A model generated the notes under the pieces. The model saw only the letters and a list, made by a program, of their open reading frames with translations. It ran no database searches and was not told where the DNA came from. From Phenylobacterium sp. Root1290 (GTDB lineage Bacteria > Pseudomonadota > Alphaproteobacteria > Caulobacterales > Caulobacteraceae), in contig NZ_LMEE01000003.1 in NCBI RefSeq assembly GCF_001425305.1, forward strand, positions 649,634 through 713,633: DNA of 64,000 nucleotides, read 5' to 3'. Numbering within the stretch: the first letter of the stretch is position 1; every line of letters starts with the position of its first letter. The position numbers and the translations under genes were made by a program. Shown one piece after another: positions 35,414-44,597 of this stretch.

Positions 35414-36781
35414 CTAGCTGACCATTTCTTCGCGGATGGTCTTGCGGGCCATCCAGAAGAGGCCGAAGGCGACGAAGCCGAAGCAGGTCGACAGCATCAG
35501 CGCCCAGCGCACGCCCTGGGCCGAACCCAGACCGAAGCCGTTGCTCATCACGTCGGACAGGATGCCGACCGCCAGCGGGCCGAGGCCCAGGCCGATCAGG
35601 TTGATCGTGAACAGCAGGATCGCCGAGGTGGTGGCGCGCATGTGCGGCGGCACGATCGACTGGCCGATGGCGTAGACCGGGCCGTACCACAGCGAACCGA
35701 GCAGGCCGTTGATCACCAGGATCCACAGCGCGACCGAAGCCGACGGGACGCTGACGGCGATGATGTAGATCGGCACCGCCAGCAGCGAGGCGATGGCCGG
35801 GACCGACACGTAGCCGCGCAGGTCCTTCTTGGCGTAGCGGTCGGCGATCTGGCCGCCGAGATAGGCGGAGATGGCGCCGGCGGTGCCGCCCATCAGACCC
35901 AGGGCCAGGCCCAGGAAGCCGATGGACTGGAGGTTGAAGCCGGCCGCCAGGTTCGAGACTTCCTCGCCGTGGACGCGCAGGAAGAACGAAGCGGTGAACG
36001 GGGCGTGGCCGTAGCCGATGAACGCCTTGATCGCCGCGCCGAGCGCGATGAGCCAGAAGGTCTTCTTGGTGCCGAGGTACTTGAGGGTCTCGCCGAAGGT
36101 CGCCTGGTTGGCCTGAATGGCGGCCGAGTGCTGGGCGATCAGCTTGCGGGGCTCCTTCAGCGTGAACCAGCAGAGCAGGGCGAACAGGATGCCCGGGGCG
36201 CCGGCGACGAAGAAGGCGACGCGCCAGCCGTAGGCGTCGGCGATCAGGCCGCCCATGACCAGGCCGAGGAGGCCGCCGAGCGGCGTACCCATCGAATAGA
36301 AGGCCAGGGCCGAGGCGCGCTTTTCCTTCGGCACGTAGTCGGCGATCAGCGAGTGCGCCGGAGGGGTGCAGCCGGCTTCGCCGACGCCCACGCCGATTCG
36401 GAACAACACCAGCTGGGCGAAGTTCTGAGCCATGCCCGAAAGGGCGGTGAAGCCGGACCACACCGCCACGGCGGTGCCGATGATCATCGGGCGGTTCTTG
36501 CGTTCGGCCAGGCGGGCGATCGGGATGCCCAGGACGGTGTAGAAGATCGCGAAGGCGAGGCCGCTCATGAGGCCGAGCTGCCAGTCGGCGAGGCCAAGGT
36601 CGTTCTTGATCGGCTCGGCCAGAATGTTGACCACGGCGCGATCGAGGAAGTTGACGATGTAGATCCCCAAAAGGAGGAACATCGCATACCGGGTATAAGA
36701 GGCTGAATATGGTGCTGCGCTGACCGCCGAGGCGACAGGCGGAGCTGTTGGTTCAACCGACGGCGCGGCGGTCTCGGTCAT
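35414..36781 (-). CDS. MFS transporter, spinster-like
   Basis: A 455-residue MFS carrier of the same spinster-like branch as that at 17671-19158. Shared motifs are VNFLDRAVVNILAEPIKNDL, SGLAFAIFYTVLGIPIARLAE and GVGVGEAGCTPPAHSLIADY. The N-terminal 25 residues are a Pro/Ala/Ser-rich cytoplasmic tail. It differs from its paralogue by a shorter central loop and no C-terminal cysteine loop. Substrate unknown; proximity to nucleoside hydrolase is suggestive only. Confidence 0.92.
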   Translation of the reverse strand: MTETAAPSVEPTAPPVASAVSAAPYSASYTRYAMFLLLGIYIVNFLDRAVVNILAEPIKNDLGLADWQLGLMSGLAFAIFYTVLGIPIARLAERKNRPMIIGTAVAVWSGFTALSGMAQNFAQLVLFRIGVGVGEAGCTPPAHSLIADYVPKEKRASALAFYSMGTPLGGLLGLVMGGLIADAYGWRVAFFVAGAPGILFALLCWFTLKEPRKLIAQHSAAIQANQATFGETLKYLGTKKTFWLIALGAAIKAFIGYGHAPFTASFFLRVHGEEVSNLAAGFNLQSIGFLGLALGLMGGTAGAISAYLGGQIADRYAKKDLRGYVSVPAIASLLAVPIYIIAVSVPSASVALWILVINGLLGSLWYGPVYAIGQSIVPPHMRATTSAILLFTINLIGLGLGPLAVGILSDVMSNGFGLGSAQGVRWALMLSTCFGFVAFGLFWMARKTIREEMVS

Positions 36782-36893
36782 GAATGGCGTTTCCTGCAGA
36801 AAATTGGGGAACTGAATTTCTTATTATCCGCGCACTCTAGACGAGGCGCCCGGGGCTTGGGCAATAGGCTGACGCAAGGAAAAGGAGCGGCCT

Positions 36894-37529
36894 ATGGAAC
36901 TCGTGATCGGAACGAAGCGGTGGTCCACCTGGTCGCTGCGACCCTGGCTGGTGCTGAAACACACCGGGGCGGCCTTCACCGAGACCCTCGTCGGGCTGCG
37001 CCAGGACGATGGAAAGACCGAGGCCGCGATCCTGCCGCACTCGCCGTCCGGGCTGGTGCCGGCGCTGAAGGACGGCGGTCTTACCGTGTGGGATTCGTTG
37101 GCCATTTGCGAATACCTGGCCGAAAAATTTCCCGAGGCAAAGCTCTGGCCGGCGGATGCCGAACTGCGCGCCCTGACCCGTGCGGCGGCCGCGGAAATGC
37201 ACTCCGGTTTCCAGTCGCTGCGCGGCGAGTGCCCGATGGCGCTGGAGGCCGAACCGAAGGTCGCCACCCTCTCGGAAGCCACCCAAAGGAACGTGCGCCG
37301 GATCGTCGCTATGTGGTCGGACCTGTTGCGCCGGTCGGGCGGACCCTATCTGGGCGGGGAATGGTCGATTGCAGACGCCTTCTACACGCCCGTCGCCTCG
37401 CGGTTCCGGACCTACGGGGTGCACCTGTCGGACTATGGGGACGACGGAGCCTGCGGCGCCTATGCGACGCGGCTGCTGGCGACGCCGGAGTTCCGCGAGT
37501 GGGAGGCGGCGGCGCGCGCCGAGGCGTGA
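36894..37529 (+). CDS. glutathione S-transferase family protein
   Basis: A 211-residue GST. The thioredoxin-like N-terminal domain (MELVIGTKRWSTWSLRPWL, PHSPSGLVPALKDGGLTVWDSLAICEYLAE) carries the cis-proline and glutathione-binding Asp-Ser. The helical C-terminal domain includes GGEWSIADAFYTPVA, the N-capping-box region. The catalytic residue is probably a serine near Ser11 or Ser14 rather than tyrosine. It is coupled to the downstream M48 protease gene by a GTGA overlap (37526-37529). Confidence 0.93.
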   Translation: MELVIGTKRWSTWSLRPWLVLKHTGAAFTETLVGLRQDDGKTEAAILPHSPSGLVPALKDGGLTVWDSLAICEYLAEKFPEAKLWPADAELRALTRAAAAEMHSGFQSLRGECPMALEAEPKVATLSEATQRNVRRIVAMWSDLLRRSGGPYLGGEWSIADAFYTPVASRFRTYGVHLSDYGDDGACGAYATRLLATPEFREWEAAARAEA

Positions 37530-38293
37530 GCGTGATCCGCAACCTGCTGGGCGTGCTGGCCGCCGGCGCGCTGCTGGTCGCCTGTTCCGAAAACACCGAG
37601 ACCGGGCGCGCGCAGTTTGCGGTGGTGCCCGACGAGGCCCTGACACAGATGGCCGACCAGGCCTGGGCCGACATGCGCGCGCAGACCCCGGCGGCGGACG
37701 ATCCGGAACTGCAGGCGCGCTTGGCGCGGGTCGGCGGCAAGATCGTGCAGGCCAGCGGCCGCCCCGACCTGGACTGGGAGTTCGTGGTCTTCGATCGGCC
37801 GGAGATCAACGCCTTCGTGCTGCCGAACGGCAAGATCGGCGCCTTCAGGGGGCTGATGGACTTCGTGCAGGACGACGACGAACTGGCCGGCGTGCTGGGG
37901 CACGAGGTCGGGCATGTCCTGGCGCGGCATCCCTCCGAGCGGGTCAGCCAGCAGATGGCGGTCGAGCTGGGAGTGAACGTGCTGCAGGCGGTGCTGTCCA
38001 ACGGCGAGTACGGCGAACATGCCGGCGAGATCGCCGGGGCGCTGGGCATGGGGGCGATGTACGGCGTGATCCTGCCCTACTCGCGCAATCACGAGTTGGA
38101 GGCGGACCGGGTCGGGGTGGAATTGGCGCAGCGGGCGGGCATGGACCCGGCCGGGGCCGTGCGGTTCTTCGAGCGGATGGCGGCCGAAGGCGAAAAGCAG
38201 CCGCAGCCGCCCGAGGTGCTGTCGACCCATCCGGCCGACGGGCCGCGGCTGGCGGCGTTGCGCGAGGCGGTCGCCGCCCTGCCGAAGGGTTAG
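37526..38293 (+). CDS. M48-family metalloprotease lipoprotein
   Basis: A 255-residue zinc protease. The N-terminal signal RNLLGVLAAGALLVAC ends in an LVAC lipobox (Cys20), so it is an outer- or inner-membrane periplasmic lipoprotein like LoiP or BepA-type enzymes. The zinc site is HEVGH (126-130), with the third ligand in NHELEADRVG (Glu190). The GTG at 37526, within the GST stop, is used because it gives the lipoprotein signal; GTG 37532 is an alternative. A quality-control role for envelope proteins is inferred from the family. No TPR domain follows, unlike BepA. Confidence 0.92.
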   Translation: MSVIRNLLGVLAAGALLVACSENTETGRAQFAVVPDEALTQMADQAWADMRAQTPAADDPELQARLARVGGKIVQASGRPDLDWEFVVFDRPEINAFVLPNGKIGAFRGLMDFVQDDDELAGVLGHEVGHVLARHPSERVSQQMAVELGVNVLQAVLSNGEYGEHAGEIAGALGMGAMYGVILPYSRNHELEADRVGVELAQRAGMDPAGAVRFFERMAAEGEKQPQPPEVLSTHPADGPRLAALREAVAALPKG

Positions 38294-38460
38294 ATGGCGG
38301 AGGCGGCGCTGACGCCGTCGTGGAACAGCGCCACGGCGGCGGATTCGGCCTCGGCCTGGCTGGGCGCCACGCCGCCGGCGACCAGTTCGCCCTCGTAGTC
38401 GAACACCCGCCAGCGCCAGCCGTCGTCAGCCGGATCGATCGCGTAAGCCAGTTCGCCCAT
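38290..38460 (-). CDS. small hypothetical protein
   Basis: A 56-residue acidic protein (MGELAYAIDPADDGWRWRVF then EGELVAGGVAPSQAEAESAA) with a beta-hairpin-like start and a helical end. A stretch of this type, with W-x-W-x-V-F-D and a helix, recurs as small uncharacterised proteins in related genomes, but I cannot name a family. AGGAG lies upstream of ATG 38460. Its TAA stop overlaps the convergent protease TAG in TTAG. Confidence 0.6.
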   Translation of the reverse strand: MGELAYAIDPADDGWRWRVFDYEGELVAGGVAPSQAEAESAAVALFHDGVSAASAI

Positions 38461-38571
38461 GTGCCTCTCCTGGCGTCCCGGATCGGGACCGCAGGATATG
38501 GTCAAGCAAGCCGGGAGCCAGAGGCCGCGCCGCGGCGTCCGCGGCTTGCGGTGCGCGCGCGATCACGTGTA

Positions 38572-38583
38572 CCGAACGTTCGG
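38572..38583. promoter_or_regulatory. perfect 12-bp palindrome abutting tRNA-Leu
   Basis: CCGAACGTTCGG is a perfect inverted repeat ending one base before the tRNA 5' end. It could be part of the promoter/leader or an operator; nothing else supports a specific role. Confidence 0.3.
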
Positions 38584-38584
38584 C

Positions 38585-38669
38585 GCCCCCTTGGCGGAAT
38601 TGGTAGACGCAGAGGACTTAAAATCCTTTGCCGTATGGCGTCCCGGTTCGAGTCCGGGAGGGGGCACCA
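38585..38669 (+). tRNA. tRNA-Leu (anticodon UAA)
   Basis: An 85-base tRNA including an encoded CCA. The acceptor stem pairs GCCCCCT with AGGGGGC. The D-loop reads GGCGGAATTGGTAGACGC, the anticodon arm GGACTTAAAATCC places TAA in the loop (decoding UUA), a variable arm of class II length (TTTGCCGTATGGCGT) follows, and the T-arm is CCCGGTTCGAGTCCGGG. All are standard for leucine. Confidence 0.97.
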
Positions 38670-38672
38670 GAT

Positions 38673-40112
38673 TCAGAGCAGCAGGCCATAGCTGGCGTAT
38701 TGCGCCTCGACCTTGGCGTCCAGCTTTCGGGCTGCCGCGAGATCGGCCTCGCCCTCCGCCTTCTGACCGAGGCGAAGCCTGATCGCGCCCCGCAGATAGA
38801 GCGTTTCGGCGGAGGCGGGATGGAGGCGCAGCGCGGCGTCGGCGTCGGCAAGCGCCTTCTGGAGGTCGCCGCGCCGCAGATGGGCGAAGGCCCGGCTGTC
38901 GAGCGGCGCGAAGTCGTCGGGGGCGAGCTTCACCGCCTTGGTGCAGATCGTGACGGCGCGGTTGAGGTCCCGCTGGGCCTCCCCGCGAATCCAGCAGGCG
39001 TTGTTCAGCGCGGCGACGCTTTCTGGCTCCAGCTTCACGGCCCGGTCGGCCTCGGCGATGGCGCGCGTCCAGTCCTGCTGTTCGGAGAACAGTTGGGCGC
39101 GTGCGACCGTTGTGTCGGCCGACTGCGGGGCGCGCGCAAGGTCGGACAAGGCAAGATCGTACTGCTTCAGGCGCAAGAACAGCTGGGCGCGGTCGAGCAG
39201 GGCGTTCTCAGCATCGAGCTCCACAGCCCGGTCCATATCGCTCCTGGCGCCCACCATGTCGTCCATTGCGTAGCGAAGCCAGCCGCGCTCAAGATAGACG
39301 TCGGCGTCGTCTGTCTTCAGGCTGAGCGCACGATCCAATTCCAGCTTGGCGGCGGTGAGATCGCCTTGCTGCTGAAGCAGTTTAGCGCGGCCGGTGATCG
39401 CCCAGACATAGTCGGGCCGTTTGGCCAGAGCCTGATCATAGCCGGCCTTGGCTTCATCGTACCGGCCCGCATAGAGCAGGAAATCAGCGCGTAGGACCAA
39501 TTGGGACGGCTCGCCGTTGGACATCTTCACTGCCGTGTCGAGATCGGCGAGCGCGCCGGCGCGATCCTTCAACTTGTCCCGCAGATGCGCGCGCGACACG
39601 AAGTAGAACGAATTAGTTGGGCTGAGCTCGATGGCTCGGTCGTAGTCCGCCAGAGCTCCTGCCGTGTCGCCGGCTTCGTCCCGCAGATCCGCACGAAGCC
39701 TAAGATAGAGGCCATTAGGCTCCAGCTTCACCGCCCGCTCCGCATCGGCGAGGGCGAGCTTGTTGTCGCCGTTTCCGCTGAGAACGATCGCGCGAACGAA
39801 GTAGCCGTACGCCTCGTTCGGATTGAGGCGGACGGCCTTGTCGGCGTCGGCCAGCGCGCGCTCGGAAAGGCCCATGTCCTCCTGGATGGCGGCGCGCATA
39901 CTTAGCCCCCAGGCCTGCGCGGCCGCCCCCTCGAAGGTCTCGACGATTTCGGAGCAGGCGGCCAGACGAGCCTCGGTCGCTTCGCCGCCCTGGCCGATGC
40001 AGACGGCCGCGACCGGGTCGATCTCGGATGCGGCGTCAAGCGTCTGCGCGCCAGCGGCGCCGGTCAGGACCAGCGTCATGGCGCCGGCTAGCAGAAGAGC
40101 GTTTCGGATCAT
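38673..40112 (-). CDS. secreted tetratricopeptide-repeat protein
   Basis: A 479-residue periplasmic protein. A signal peptide (MIRNALLLAGAMTLVLTGAAGA) precedes about eleven TPR units, recognisable by repeats such as ALADADKAVRLNPNEAYGY, ALADAERAVKLEPNGLYL and ALADYDRAIELSPTNSFYF. No catalytic domain. An N-terminal AVCIGQGGEATEARLAACSEI may form a disulfide. It probably acts as a protein-binding scaffold in the envelope. It is convergent with tRNA-Leu, only three bases from its end. Confidence 0.9.
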   Translation of the reverse strand: MIRNALLLAGAMTLVLTGAAGAQTLDAASEIDPVAAVCIGQGGEATEARLAACSEIVETFEGAAAQAWGLSMRAAIQEDMGLSERALADADKAVRLNPNEAYGYFVRAIVLSGNGDNKLALADAERAVKLEPNGLYLRLRADLRDEAGDTAGALADYDRAIELSPTNSFYFVSRAHLRDKLKDRAGALADLDTAVKMSNGEPSQLVLRADFLLYAGRYDEAKAGYDQALAKRPDYVWAITGRAKLLQQQGDLTAAKLELDRALSLKTDDADVYLERGWLRYAMDDMVGARSDMDRAVELDAENALLDRAQLFLRLKQYDLALSDLARAPQSADTTVARAQLFSEQQDWTRAIAEADRAVKLEPESVAALNNACWIRGEAQRDLNRAVTICTKAVKLAPDDFAPLDSRAFAHLRRGDLQKALADADAALRLHPASAETLYLRGAIRLRLGQKAEGEADLAAARKLDAKVEAQYASYGLLL

Positions 40113-40157
40113 TGCGGCGGCCCCCAGGCGTCGATTGTTCTTAGTTTCAGCGGATTG

Positions 40158-40907
40158 TCAGAAGAGCCCGAGCGCGCGGAAGCTGGCGACGCCGTCGCGG
40201 CCGACGACCAGATGGTCGTGGACGGCGATGCGCAGGGCGCGGGCCGCCTCGACGACCTCCCGGGTCATGGTGATGTCGGCCTGGGAGGGCGTCGGGTCGC
40301 CGGACGGGTGGTTGTGGACCAGGATCACGGCGCTGGCCGAGAGCTCCAGCGCCCGTCGCACGACCTCGCGCGGATAGACCGGCGCGTGGTCGACGGTGCC
40401 GTGGTTCATCACCTCGTCGGCGATGAGCTGGTTCTTCTTGTCGAGAAAGAGAACGCGGAACTGCTCACGCGGGGCGTGGGCGAGGCCAAGCTTCACATAG
40501 TCGAGCAACTGGCTCCAGGAGCTGATGACCGGGCGCTTGCCGACCGCCGCGCGGCCGACCCGCAGGCCGATCTCGCTGAGCAGCTTGAGGTCGAAGGCCA
40601 CGCTCTCGCCGACGCCAGGCACGCTGCGCAGCTCGGCCGCCGAGGCGCCGAGCACGCCGGCCAGCGAGCCGAACCGCGCCAGCAGCGCCTTGGCCAGCGG
40701 TTTGACGTCGCCGCGCGGGATCGAGCGGAAGAGCTGAAGCTCGAGAAGCTCGTAGTCGGGGAGGGCGGCGAGGTCGCGGCCCGCGCGTTCGCGCAGGCGG
40801 TCGCGGTGACCATGGAAGTGCGGCCGCGGCGCCTTGGCCGCGCGCGTCGGTTCCGCCGACCAGAGGTCGGGCTGGGGCGCCTCGGCCAGATGTCTCGATC
40901 CGTCCAT
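40158..40907 (-). CDS. radC: RadC-family JAMM protein
   Basis: A 249-residue RadC protein. The N-terminal UPF0758 region has a helix-hairpin-helix ([18 protein letters not shown]), and the C-terminal JAB1/MPN domain has the zinc signature [16 protein letters not shown] (H-x-H-x7-S-x2-D) with Glu in [15 protein letters not shown]. Despite the name, a DNA-repair role is doubtful in other bacteria; metal-dependent hydrolase activity is inferred. ATG 40907 is preferred to TTG 40916. An alphaproteobacterial SOS box lies 11 bases upstream, arguing for LexA control. Confidence 0.93.
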   Translation of the reverse strand: MDGSRHLAEAPQPDLWSAEPTRAAKAPRPHFHGHRDRLRERAGRDLAALPDYELLELQLFRSIPRGDVKPLAKALLARFGSLAGVLGASAAELRSVPGVGESVAFDLKLLSEIGLRVGRAAVGKRPVISSWSQLLDYVKLGLAHAPREQFRVLFLDKKNQLIADEVMNHGTVDHAPVYPREVVRRALELSASAVILVHNHPSGDPTPSQADITMTREVVEAARALRIAVHDHLVVGRDGVASFRALGLF

Positions 40908-40917
40908 GACGAACAAT

Positions 40918-40932
40918 GTTCGTCATTTGTTC
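40918..40932. promoter_or_regulatory. SOS (LexA) box upstream of radC
   Basis: GTTC-GTCATTT-GTTC, an exact match to the alphaproteobacterial LexA consensus GTTC-N7-GTTC, 11 bases upstream of the radC ATG. It partly overlaps a perfect 10+1+10 inverted repeat (40906-40926) that spans the start codon. Confidence 0.7.
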
Positions 40933-40986
40933 GAGCTTGGCAAGGGGCGTGCAGCGGCAGGGTCTCGCAACCCTGCCGCGCGGGCG

Positions 40987-41805
40987 TCAGGCGCTCTGGA
41001 CGGGGGGCTGGAAGATGCCGGCCGGCGAGCCCGTGAAGATCTCGTAGCCGGTCTCGGTCACGCCGATCGAGTGCTCGCACTGGGCCGACAGCGACTTGTC
41101 GCGGGTCACCGCCGTCCAGCCGTCGGCCAGCAGCTTCACCTGGTACTTGCCCAGGTTCACCATCGGCTCGATCGTGAAGAACATGCCCGGCTGCAGCACC
41201 TCGCCCGTGCCCTTCTGGCCGAAGTGCAGGATGTTCGGGGCGTCGTGGAACACCTTGCCCAGGCCATGGCCGCAGAAGTCGCGGACGACCGAGCAGCGCA
41301 TGGACTCCACGTACTGCTGGATGGCGTGGCCGATGTCGCCGGTGCGATTGCCGGGCTTCACCTGGTCGAGGCCGCGCTGAAGCGCCTCGTAGGTGACGTC
41401 GATCAGGCGCTTGGAACGCGGGGCGATCTCGCCCACGCCGTACATGCGGCTGGTGTCGCCATGCCAGCCGTCGACGATGACGGTGACGTCGATGTTGACG
41501 ATGTCGCTCTCGCGCAGGACGCGGTCGCCCGGGATGCCGTGGCAGACGATGTGGTTGGGCGAGATGCAGGTGGTCTTGCCGTAGCCGCGGTAGAACAGGC
41601 AGGCCGGGATGGCGCCGTGATCGAGGATGAACTCGCGGGCCAGGTCGTCCAGCTTCTCGGTCACCGCGCCGGGCACGACGTGCGGGGTCAGCATGTCGAG
41701 GCACTCGGCGGCCAGCTTGCCGGCGACGCGCATGCCTTCGAAGCCTTCGGCTCCGTGAATGCGGATCTGGCCCGTGCGGTGCTCAGCTTCGAGGACGTCG
41801 GTCAT
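40987..41805 (-). CDS. map: type I methionine aminopeptidase
   Basis: A 272-residue dinuclear-metal aminopeptidase that removes the initiator methionine. Metal ligands are in the family segments [20 protein letters not shown] (two Asp; given in part), [15 protein letters not shown] (His), FTIEPM (Glu) and EHSIGVT (Glu). The start at ATG 41805, overlapping the sfsA TGA (ATGA, 41802-41805), gives the normal length; a longer frame lies inside sfsA. Coupled to sfsA as an operon. Confidence 0.96.
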   Translation of the reverse strand: MTDVLEAEHRTGQIRIHGAEGFEGMRVAGKLAAECLDMLTPHVVPGAVTEKLDDLAREFILDHGAIPACLFYRGYGKTTCISPNHIVCHGIPGDRVLRESDIVNIDVTVIVDGWHGDTSRMYGVGEIAPRSKRLIDVTYEALQRGLDQVKPGNRTGDIGHAIQQYVESMRCSVVRDFCGHGLGKVFHDAPNILHFGQKGTGEVLQPGMFFTIEPMVNLGKYQVKLLADGWTAVTRDKSLSAQCEHSIGVTETGYEIFTGSPAGIFQPPVQSA

Positions 41806-42578
41806 GGCAGTACTCTTTCGGCTTCCGTGAGCGCCGCGTCTCGCCAGGGAACCGGGCGGGCGATGCGGATGGCGCTGGGACTTATATCGCAATCATAGCA
41901 CAGGACTTCCACCCCGGCCCGCGCGGCGTCGATCAGGCCGGCCGCATACTTAGGGTCGAGGTCGGCGCAGGCGGCGAAGGCGTCGCAATCGGTGCGCTGA
42001 ATCACGAACAGCATCACGGCGCGATGGCCCTCGGCGACCATGGCCTTCAGCTCGGCCAGATGCTTCAGCGAGCGGGCCGCGACGCAGTCGGGGAACTCGG
42101 CCAGGGCGCCGCCGCGGCGAAGGTGGACGTTCTTGACCTCAAGCCAGCAGGGCGTGCGCTCCGGGTGCTCCAGCAGGAAGTCGACGCGCGAGGCGGCGCC
42201 ATACTTCACTTCGCGCCGATGGGTGGCGTAGCCCGTCACCTCGGGGATGGCGTCGGCGGCCAGGGCCTCGGCGACGAGGCGGTTAGGATGCATGGTGTTG
42301 ACCCCGACCATGCCGCCGTCGGCCTCGACCAACTCCAGAGTGTGGGCGAGCTTGCGTTTGGGGTCGTCCGACTTTGAGAGCCAGACCGGCAGGCCTGGGA
42401 CGTTGAGGCCCAGCATCGCGCCCGGATTGGGACAGTGGGCGGTGAGCGGCGTGCCATCCTGGAGCACGACATCGGCGAAGAAGCGCTTGTAGCGGCTGAC
42501 GAGATGGCCGCGAACGAGAGGCTGGGCGAATTCCAACGGGCAGGTCCCTCGGGTGATGGTCGGCCCTGTGGCTAGCAT
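41802..42578 (-). CDS. sfsA: sugar fermentation stimulation protein SfsA
   Basis: A 258-residue protein of the SfsA family. Landmarks are [56 protein letters not shown] (a nuclease-like PD-(D/E)xK arrangement) and [23 protein letters not shown]. The family has been described as a DNA-binding regulator and resembles restriction-type nucleases; its true activity is unclear. The exact N-terminus could begin up to 15 residues later. It precedes map, with a 4 bp overlap. Confidence 0.94.
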   Translation of the reverse strand: MLATGPTITRGTCPLEFAQPLVRGHLVSRYKRFFADVVLQDGTPLTAHCPNPGAMLGLNVPGLPVWLSKSDDPKRKLAHTLELVEADGGMVGVNTMHPNRLVAEALAADAIPEVTGYATHRREVKYGAASRVDFLLEHPERTPCWLEVKNVHLRRGGALAEFPDCVAARSLKHLAELKAMVAEGHRAVMLFVIQRTDCDAFAACADLDPKYAAGLIDAARAGVEVLCYDCDISPSAIRIARPVPWRDAALTEAERVLP

Positions 42579-42682
42579 CGCAAGCGCCGCTCGCGCAAAG
42601 CGCCGGTCTCATGACAGGTTGTGCGCGTCCCCGGACGCCACTAGTCAGGTGCGACAGAATGACGGGCGTTGCGGAGGTGCGT

Positions 42683-43453
42683 ATGGCGGGTTCGACGGAC
42701 GGCCGGGTGACCGCCGCGGTGCTGATCATCGGCGATGAGATCCTCTCGGGGCGGACGCAGGACACCAACCTGCGCGACATCGCCAAGTATCTCGGCGTGC
42801 TGGGCGTGGACCTGGCCGAGGCGCGGACGGTGCCCGATGTGCTGGAAGAGATCGTCGCGGCGCTGAACGCCCTTCGCGAGCGCTACGACTACGTCTTGAC
42901 CACCGGCGGCATCGGCCCGACGCACGACGACATCACCGCCGACGCGGTGGCGGCGGCGTTCGGGGTCGAACTGATCGAGCATCCCGAGATCATCGCCATG
43001 ATGACCGCCCGCTGGGGCGGCGTGGAACTGAACGCCGCCCGTCGCCGGATGGCGCGGGTGCCGGTCGGCGGCGAGTTGGTCAAGAACCCGGTGCAGGGGC
43101 CCCCCGGCTTCACCATCGGCAACGTCTTCGTGCTGGCCGGGGTGCCGACGATCATGCGCGGCATGCTGGAGGATGTGGGCTGGCGGCTGCGCAGCGGAAC
43201 GGTGACGGTGGCGCGGACGGTGCGGGTCGAAGGCTCGGGCGAGGGCGTTATCGCAGCGCCCCTGGAAGCTGTGGCCAAGGCCCATCCGGACATGTCGCTG
43301 GGCAGCTATCCGTTCTTTGGCGACGGGGTGTACGGCTCGAACCTGGTGCTGCGCAGCCGCGATCAGGACGAGTTGGCGCAGGCGCTGGAAGAGCTGGTGG
43401 CGGCGCTCAAGGACGCCGGCATCGACAATATCCGCGAAGTCGAGAACGCTTAG
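42683..43453 (+). CDS. CinA-like molybdopterin-binding-domain protein
   Basis: A 256-residue single-domain relative of the CinA N-terminal (COG1058, MoaB/Mog-like) fold. Landmarks are AAVLIIGDEILSGRTQDTN, YVLTTGGIGPTHDDITADAVA and GPPGFTIGNVFVLAGVP. There is no C-terminal deamidase domain, so it is not full CinA. ATG 42683 has GGAGG five bases upstream. Related enzymes hydrolyse ADP-ribose or nucleotide-like substrates. Its TAG overlaps the TAA of the convergent glycosyltransferase gene in TTAG. Confidence 0.92.
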   Translation: MAGSTDGRVTAAVLIIGDEILSGRTQDTNLRDIAKYLGVLGVDLAEARTVPDVLEEIVAALNALRERYDYVLTTGGIGPTHDDITADAVAAAFGVELIEHPEIIAMMTARWGGVELNAARRRMARVPVGGELVKNPVQGPPGFTIGNVFVLAGVPTIMRGMLEDVGWRLRSGTVTVARTVRVEGSGEGVIAAPLEAVAKAHPDMSLGSYPFFGDGVYGSNLVLRSRDQDELAQALEELVAALKDAGIDNIREVENA

Positions 43454-44412
43454 GCGGCTTTCCGGGCGTCTTCGGCCGGTTGTGCGGCCGGATTGCGCTT
43501 GGGGCTGCGGAAGAGGCGGCCCTCGCGAGCGGCGAGTGCGACGTCGCCCAGGGCTGGCAGGATCAGCCACCAGGGCTCGATACAATAGCGGGCGAACAAG
43601 CGGCGTGGATCGCCGACCAGGCGGAACAGCCACTCGATCCCGAGGCCGCCCATCCAGCGGGGCGCTGGGGTCTGCACGCCGGCCTCGTAGTCGAAGGCCG
43701 CGCCCACCGACAGCGTGACCGTAGCGGGCAACATATCCTGATTGCGGTCGATCCAGATCTCCTGCCGCGGCATTCCCATGCCGACGAACAGGATGTGCGG
43801 CGCGACCTCGCCGATCTGCCTGAGCACCGCGGCGTTCTCGGCCGATCCCGGCGTCATGTCGAAGAAGCCGTCCCGAACCGAGATCTTAACCCCGGGATAG
43901 CGCGTGGCGAGCCGGCGGGCGGCTTCCTCGGCCACGCCCGGTGCGCCCCCTAGGTAGAAGACGCGCCAGTGCTTGCGGGCCGCGACGCTCCAGAAGTGAT
44001 CACGCCAATCTAGATAGGTGCAGCGGTGGAAGCGCCGACTGTGCAGCCCAAGGATGCGGGTGAAGAAGATCAGCGGCGTGGAGTCGACCTCGATCAGGTC
44101 GGCGCGCTCGAAGAAGGCCGCGAACTGCGGGTTCTTCTTGGTCAGGTAGATGCTGTGGGCGTTGTGGTTGGCGATGCGGCTGGGGCTGCGGGTCTGCACC
44201 GCCTGGACGATGTAGTGCATGACCTCTTCCGGCCGCACCAGGTCGACGTCCACGCCCAGCGCTCGTGCGCGTTCGCCCGCACGCCGCGCCAGGCGAAACG
44301 GAGTGCGGCTCCTGCGCCGCCGCTCAATGTCCGGGGTGGATCGGGTCACCGCCAAATTCGCCAGTTCAGTGTGTACGAGACAGCAACCTCTACCGTGCGA
44401 GTTAAGATTCAT
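43450..44412 (-). CDS. WecG/TagA/CpsF-family glycosyltransferase
   Basis: A 320-residue GT26 enzyme that adds a sugar (often N-acetylmannosaminuronate) to a lipid-linked acceptor. Landmarks are SRIANHNAHSIYLTKKNPQF, LIEVDSTPLIFFTRILG, VFYLGGAPGVAEEAARRL and HILFVGMGMPRQEIWIDRNQD. The N-terminal 45 residues are basic and likely membrane-associating. In Caulobacter a GT26 (HfsJ) serves the holdfast, but the hfs neighbours are absent here. It marks the left edge of the polysaccharide locus. Confidence 0.92.
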   Translation of the reverse strand: MNLNSHGRGCCLVHTELANLAVTRSTPDIERRRRSRTPFRLARRAGERARALGVDVDLVRPEEVMHYIVQAVQTRSPSRIANHNAHSIYLTKKNPQFAAFFERADLIEVDSTPLIFFTRILGLHSRRFHRCTYLDWRDHFWSVAARKHWRVFYLGGAPGVAEEAARRLATRYPGVKISVRDGFFDMTPGSAENAAVLRQIGEVAPHILFVGMGMPRQEIWIDRNQDMLPATVTLSVGAAFDYEAGVQTPAPRWMGGLGIEWLFRLVGDPRRLFARYCIEPWWLILPALGDVALAAREGRLFRSPKRNPAAQPAEDARKAA

Positions 44413-44597
44413 TTCCCGGGCTACAACAAATTCCAGATTTCGAGCTCAGGCTTAACTTACGTTCATCATAGATCTGCAATTTTCACGTAGCGTCGTTCCG
44501 GATTCGGCTATCCTACGGATTGCGGTTAGCGAGTGGCCTGATTTATGCAGGCCGCCGGCTGCTCGGGTTTGGGCAGCATTGCTTAGGGGCTGGTGTC

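Noticed and set aside
38585..38669. tRNA-Leu as an integration site
   Set aside because: No duplicated tRNA 3' end, integrase or phage gene was seen on either side; the neighbours are native in composition.
42683..43453. Competence/damage protein CinA
   Set aside because: Only the molybdopterin-binding-like N-terminal domain is present; the deamidase domain is missing, so I call it CinA-like.
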